The position numbers were made by a program, and so were the translations under genes. Shown here one piece after another: positions 18,735 through 22,885 of a DNA stretch of 22,885 bases (position 1 is its first letter; every line of letters begins with the position of its first letter). Origin of the DNA: Chara braunii (lineage: Eukaryota; Streptophyta; Charophyceae; Charales; Characeae); contig BFEA01000048.1 of assembly GCA_003427395.1 (NCBI GenBank), positions 4,565,271 to 4,588,155 of the forward strand. Reading direction: 5' to 3'. A model generated the notes under the pieces. The model saw nothing but the letters and a program-made list of their open reading frames with translations. It was not told the DNA's origin and searched no databases.

Positions 18735-20352
18735 GGTCTGTTTCCGTTTTTTGGTTGTCCTGGGCCTGGCATGTAAGGGCAGTCTTTCAAGAAGTGCTGG
18801 CCCTCACACCTCAGGCAGACCCCTCATTCCTTTCTTCTTCTCCATACTCCTTCCTGGATCTTGAGGTCATGCCAGGGGAGAGTGGAGGGATTGAGTGGGT
18901 CAGCTGGCATCCGGACGTCTTTAGGCAAGTTAGGGCGCTGGGAAGAGGAAGGCTGACGTCCCGTTTCCTTCCCCTTTGCACTGGCTGAGGCTGTGGTGGG
19001 GGAAAACCTCTTCTATTGCTGTAGAACCCCCAAAACGGCCTGAGTTAGGGCCGCTGCGACATCTGTTTTAGCACCTGGCCCAGTCCCAGCTGATGGTGTA
19101 TCAGCCTGGGAATCTGAGTCAGAAGCTGGCGCAGACCCTGCATGTACAAAGGTTGCCTTTCCCTTTCTACCACCACGAGGGAAGGCACCTTTCCTCCTGT
19201 CTGAGGAGGGGGCCTGAACATGAAGTTTTGCTTCCATGTCCAGGGCTGCACGGCCAAAGGACCTCCAGTCCTTGTGTCCAGCGCTGTATAAAGCAACAAA
19301 AAACTTCTCAGGGGCTGCCCTGCAGAAGTTTGTCAGCAAGTCATCTGCAGACATCACAAGTCCTGGTGTGGAAGTGAGCTGCTCGAACTCTGCAAATAAG
19401 GACTGCAGGGTACCGCTGTAACGCTGCTGGCCCAGGCGAGCAATCCTGTCAGCAGCCTTGCGGGCCCGCTCCTTATCTGCAAAGCGGTCTTCCAGGGCCT
19501 GCAGAAGATGATCCACTCCCAATCCCAAAGCCCAGTCCTCCATGGTTTGCTGTAGACCGCTGGAGGTAGAGGTGGCCCATTTCTGGGCAGGCCTCTCCAG
19601 CAGCCCCAGAACCGTTGCCACCTTGGTCTGTTCTGGGCATATTAAGCCCCTCAAGTAGGCTCTGGTCCCTGCAGCCCAGTCCCCAACATCAGTCTTGGGG
19701 TCATCCCCCCTGAACTTGTTGGGAGCAGCGATCTTGGGACCTCTTTGATCCCCTGCAGCAACAGCAGCATAGGTGGGTTTGGCTGTGGACTTTTGGGAAG
19801 GAGGTGGTGAAGGGGAAGAATGGCGTGAACCAGAAGGGGTTGAAGAGGGAGAGGAGGAAGGTTTGGGTTTTGTTGAGAGAGCAGGAGACAGGGGAGCAAT
19901 CAGCTTGGCTGCTGTCAGCTGAGCAGTCAGTTCCTGGATTGCTGTCAGAATCTTGGACTGCTGAGCTGCCAGGTCATCCACCCTGCGCTCCAGGCGGCCA
20001 ATGCGGTCGTCCCAGTTAATGAAATAAGAACTGGTGGCCTTGTGCTCCAGAAGAGCCCACTCCGCCAGATTCTTATTCACCTGGGAGCAACGATCATCTG
20101 TCATAACCTTGCTGAGCTGGTCCAACAGGTACTCCCTTATGGAAGTATCTGTTGCAGCCTCCAACTTGGCTGCCTCTTGTATCTCAACTTCGTCCAGCAG
20201 GGCCTGTTCCTGCTGCAACCGTCCTGGATCTCCTTCTTCCTGCGTTGAGTAGCAGTCAGAGGTGTGGTAGGGGTGGAGGTAGAAGGTTGTGGACCTTCCA
20301 CCTTCATGACTACTTCCACCTGTGGCTGCTGCTGAGCCGTCTGATCCGCCAT
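18735..20352 (-). pseudogene. G2 gag
   Basis: It starts at ATG 20352 in a favourable context (AAAATGGCG), reading MADQTAQQQPQVEVVMKVEG then a Thr/Pro-rich stretch. A frameshift near 20220 leads to the long frame with a coiled coil (RIGRLERRVDDLAAQQSKIL), a Ser/Pro/Lys-rich linker, and the capsid-like core from APNKFRGDDPKTDVGDW to LQSLFAEFEQLTSTPG (about 19720-19370). A TAG at 19013-19015 follows VLGVLQQ, and a TGA at 18824-18826 sits just before the knuckle; CAG and CGA would respectively fit. The frame shifts at an A6 run near 18750 on entering the protease region. Gag would package element RNA in the cytoplasm. Confidence 0.85.
18786..18824 (-). other. G2 gag zinc knuckle, one residue short
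   Basis: The minus strand encodes CLRCEGQHFLKDC. Spacing is C-x2-C-x3-H-x4-C rather than the standard C-x2-C-x4-H-x4-C, so one residue, often Gly before His, is missing. Confidence 0.75.
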
Positions 20353-20928
20353 TTTCCTCTTTCAACAAACACAAAATAAACAGACAACAGGGAGTATGCA
20401 GCGATATACAGATCCCTTCAGACACTTAGAAATTGCTGCAAGGTGATTGGGAAACAAACGGTTTGGGTTGGAACTGTTTCTCTGGGGTCAGGGGTCAGAC
20501 AGACAGTTAGTCCAACAAAATCAACCACACGATTTCCTTTTACTGCCCCTGCACCACACTGGAGTTAGTAAACACAGTTCACTACTCTTCCAGAGGAACA
20601 CTAGATTTCCAGAGCCCACTAGAAAACAAAAGTGGTCAATGGGAATGATAGAACTTGGCAAGTACAGACTAGAAAGATCAATTAAGCAGAGTGATTCAGT
20701 CAGGAGCCCTATATTCTAGCTCAGACTCAATTTTCAGCCCTGATGACTCTGGCGGCTATACCCTAGGGTATGGCGAAGTACAGTATTCACTGTTTCCAGT
20801 GATATACTGGAAGTCCAATCAAGCGATTCTGCAGGGATGCCTATTTTGGAATTGCGATTTACTGGGAACTAACAGAACTGAATTCTGACGGCTTGAATTG
20901 GAGTTATGACTGACCTAATTAGCACAGG

Positions 20929-20938
20929 CTATAAATAG
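20929..20938 (+). promoter_or_regulatory. TATA-box-like sequence, antisense to G2
   Basis: GCTATAAATAG matches the plant TATA consensus on the plus strand, within the G2 leader. The downstream strand has no convincing gene. Confidence 0.3.
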
Positions 20939-21391
20939 ACTCTGCACAAAACTGCAATTCACAATATCACTACCTTTCCAGTACTGAATTCACAGTCTGA
21001 CCATCCAGGATCAATCGCAATACAGTCAGGCAGTCACATAACAATTTTGGACAGAGAAGAGTCAACAGAGGGTGAGAGATGAGCAGAGGAAGATAGGAGA
21101 GAGATGGCTATGGCTGTCATGCAGTCTGTGATTTTCAAATCCAATCACTGACAGACAGATAGACCATAAATAGTGACTAAACTAATCCTATCTGAATCGC
21201 TATACAGGTAGGTGTATGGAACGGACTCACTTTTAGAGTTCTCTGCAGAGCTTGATGAAGATCTGGCTATGGCAGACTGAAACCCTCATCTCGCCAGTTT
21301 CTTCCAGAAATTCTCCTTCTCTGCTCCACGCACAGAACCTCTTCAAACTTGTTGATATTATTCAGGACCCTGATGCGCTTCACTCCCTTTA

Positions 21392-21412
21392 GTCAGATTC
21401 CTTGAATCTGAC
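21392..21412. other. Perfect 9-bp hairpin in the G2 leader
   Basis: GTCAGATTC and GAATCTGAC are exact complements around a 3-base loop. Confidence 0.7.
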
Positions 21413-21474
21413 CCTGTGGCACCCAATTCGCCAACTGATGAAAATCTCGCCACAGGACATGAGATCCGCTGATG

Positions 21475-21484
21475 CTATAAATAG
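21475..21484 (+). promoter_or_regulatory. Second TATA-box-like sequence, antisense to G2
   Basis: CTATAAATAG on the plus strand, 10 of 10 identical to that at 20929. The expected start about 30 bp downstream falls at the hairpin that begins at 21509. Confidence 0.35.
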
Positions 21485-21508
21485 CCCCAGATGGGGTTAC
21501 TTCATCTT

Positions 21509-21533
21509 GAGATTGACACAAACTGTCAATCTC
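21509..21533. other. Perfect 10-bp hairpin in the G2 leader
   Basis: GAGATTGACA and TGTCAATCTC are exact complements separated by the 5-base loop CAAAC. As RNA on either strand it would fold into a stable stem. Confidence 0.75.
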
Positions 21534-21857
21534 CCTCAGCGCTGCTCAGGGATGAGGCCGCTCAACAATCCCTGAAGCGTCCAGGGGTAATTCGCCACTC
21601 AGGGGTACTTTGCAACACTACCCTCAGGGTTGGCTATGGCAAATTGGCCCTGTTCTCGCCACTTTCAGACAAGCGCCCTGACAGGCTCGGTGCGCTTGCT
21701 CAGTGCAAGCACTGAACTCCTGAATTCACCACTTGAAGTCTTCTTCCCTACTGACTCAGTACTGGGGAAGATGAATCGCCATGAAGCTCTCACCAGTATC
21801 TCGCCAGATGAAGAAGATGCCCTTGCACTCAACCCTCAGTGCTCCAATTCCAATCTC

Positions 21858-21869
21858 GCTCCGATACCA
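21858..21869 (-). promoter_or_regulatory. Primer-binding site of G2 (tRNA-iMet type)
   Basis: The minus strand reads TGGTATCGGAGC, differing by one base from TGGTATCAGAGC, the sequence complementary to the 3' end of plant initiator methionine tRNA. It sits two bases inside the CA end of the LTR (…CATAACA), which is where minus-strand DNA synthesis is primed. Confidence 0.8.
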
Positions 21870-21871
21870 AC

Positions 21872-22885
21872 TGTTATGAACTTGGTTGTCTGACGATTTT
21901 TACCGCCACTCACACACAAACAGTCTCATACACGCCCATACATGCATAAGAGAAAGGGGAGAGGAGACAGAGTCCAACTGCACACAGATCAGAGTAGATA
22001 GCGGAAGCACAACCATGCATAGATGGGGAGAGGACACACAATGTTTCTCACTCTCTGACGATACTCCCAACAACCAATCACAAGAAAGAACCTGCGAGGA
22101 TAACAATTGGAATACACATTGATGATGAGCCAAGTAACCAGAAATCGTTACAGAGTTTGTTCCAATGTCTCGCCACTCTCAGAACCTCACACACCACTCA
22201 CTACCCTACACCCAGTTAGTAGCGCCACGTCAGACTGACCTCCTAGAGGCCTGCGCCAACCACCCAGATGAAGAACAGATCCTGCTGATGAAGTCTTCAG
22301 TGCCGCTGAACAACTCTGACGAAGAACCGGCAGCTATGGCTGTCGCCACCCACAAGGACTCAGTGAGGAGTCCCCACACAGCCCAGCCGCTCGCAGAAAC
22401 CCACAAGGGTTGATGCGCAGAAGATGCCCCAGCTATGGCAAATCTTCCTCAGACTGGCTATGGCTGCTGTCCACAGTGAGGGTCTCAGGGTACCGCCTGT
22501 AGACAATCGCCGCTGCAAACCTCCTGGCTCCAGAACGCTGTATCGCGAAAATGAACTGCCCCCCCAAAAGTCCCTACCCGATTCTCCTAAACTATTAATA
22601 GACTTCTACACTCTGGCCTAGACCTAGACCGGACTGACTGACCGACCAGTACCGTTGCTGTTTCGGCCTCTCGGCCTCTACTGGACCCGGCTATAGGCTA
22701 TAGGACCATCTATCAGATTAGGCCCTTAGGGCCTGTCTGTCCTAGGGGTAGCCCGGGCCTGCTATCCGCAGTTAGGGTAGCTGTAGGAAACCCCAAGTAC
22801 TACCGGGCCTATTTTCCCATATTTGCAGATATGTCCCTCAGGGATTTTCCTTACAGGTAGGTCTCTCGGTTAGCCCTCAGCCAAA
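21872..22885 (-). repeat. 5' LTR of G2, partial
   Basis: The LTR inner end is TGTTATGAAC on the plus strand (…GTTCATAACA on the element strand), next to the primer site. It continues past the window end, so it is at least 1.01 kb. It contains AGCGGAAGCAC at about 22001 (shared with the G1 LTR), more TCGCCA and GCTATGGC words, and a tandem GGCTATAGGCTATAGG near 22688. The outer terminus is not visible. Confidence 0.65.

Larger units (their letters stand above)
20353..21857 (-). other. G2 5' leader (about 1.5 kb)
   Basis: The stretch between the primer-binding site and gag ATG has no long frame with recognisable coding content. It carries seven copies of TCGCCA between 21291 and 21806, three copies of GGCTATGGC, TATAAATAG words on the plus strand at 20931 and 21477, a CATAAATAG at 21165, and two perfect hairpins. 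The length is large but not unusual for plant gypsy elements. Confidence 0.65.
15340..22885 (-). mobile_element. Gypsy element G2, truncated at its 3' end
   Basis: Read on the minus strand from right to left: partial 5' LTR, primer-binding site, 1.5-kb leader, gag, protease, RT, RNase H, integrase. Integrase after RT defines Ty3/gypsy. Integrase C-terminal sequence runs into LINE DNA near 15360, so any chromodomain, polypurine tract and 3' LTR are missing. G2 proteins differ clearly from G1 throughout, so these are two families. Frameshifts near 20220, 18735, 16510 and 16225 and four premature stops disable it. Confidence 0.9.

Noticed and set aside
17379-18988. Plus-strand frames opposite G2 pol and gag
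   Set aside because: Antisense shadows of conserved pol sequence with no recognisable motifs.
21491-22621. Several plus-strand frames of 65-90 codons in the G2 leader and LTR
   Set aside because: Short and without recognisable domains; they fall in noncoding parts of G2.

Overview
This window is eukaryotic and comes from a plant-lineage nuclear genome. It holds two Ty3/gypsy LTR retrotransposons (one ending in a chromodomain), a LINE with an apurinic-type endonuclease and reverse transcriptase, a small inverted-repeat element, a probable non-autonomous DNA transposon, and many microsatellites. There are no bacterial-style operons or ribosome-binding sites. A plant tRNA-iMet-type primer site and a chromodomain retroelement fit green plants or streptophyte algae. 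A charophyte such as Chara is my guess from the style of the gag and pol proteins, not something the sequence proves.

Layout. Positions 1-1440 are largely gene-free, with a poly-A/GAA tract near 560-622 and a 262-bp MITE-like element at 847-1108. A triple 43-bp tandem repeat at 1442-1570 precedes the one plausible host-gene exon: a long plus-strand frame, open 1645-2991, first ATG at 1810, no recognised family. Positions 3582-4641 form a DNA-transposon-like unit with terminal inverted repeats and dense TCCGGA subterminal repeats. Positions 4779 to about 11385 are a minus-strand chromovirus (element G1): 3' LTR, polypurine tract, chromodomain and integrase tail, reverse transcriptase, protease, gag, and a leader carrying a 448-bp tandem duplication. 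G1 has lost RNase H and the integrase core, and no 5' LTR is visible. After an AT-rich block, positions 11733 to about 15350 are a plus-strand LINE with ORF1, endonuclease and reverse transcriptase, broken by stops and frameshifts. It abuts a second minus-strand gypsy element (G2, about 15360-22885+) with integrase, RNase H, reverse transcriptase, protease, gag, a 1.5-kb leader, a primer site, and a partial 5' LTR that runs off the window.

Working together. In intact relatives gag forms the particle, and protease, reverse transcriptase/RNase H and integrase mature, copy and insert the element; the chromodomain would direct insertion to marked chromatin. None of the three retroelements here looks able to move by itself. 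Most premature stops are what C-to-T change at methylated cytosines would give, so this looks like an old, silenced repeat-rich interval. I found no convincing undescribed molecular system. The least explained structures are the TCCGGA element, the duplicated G1 leader with its ACGT-like motif array, the motif-rich G2 leader and the unrecognised exon.
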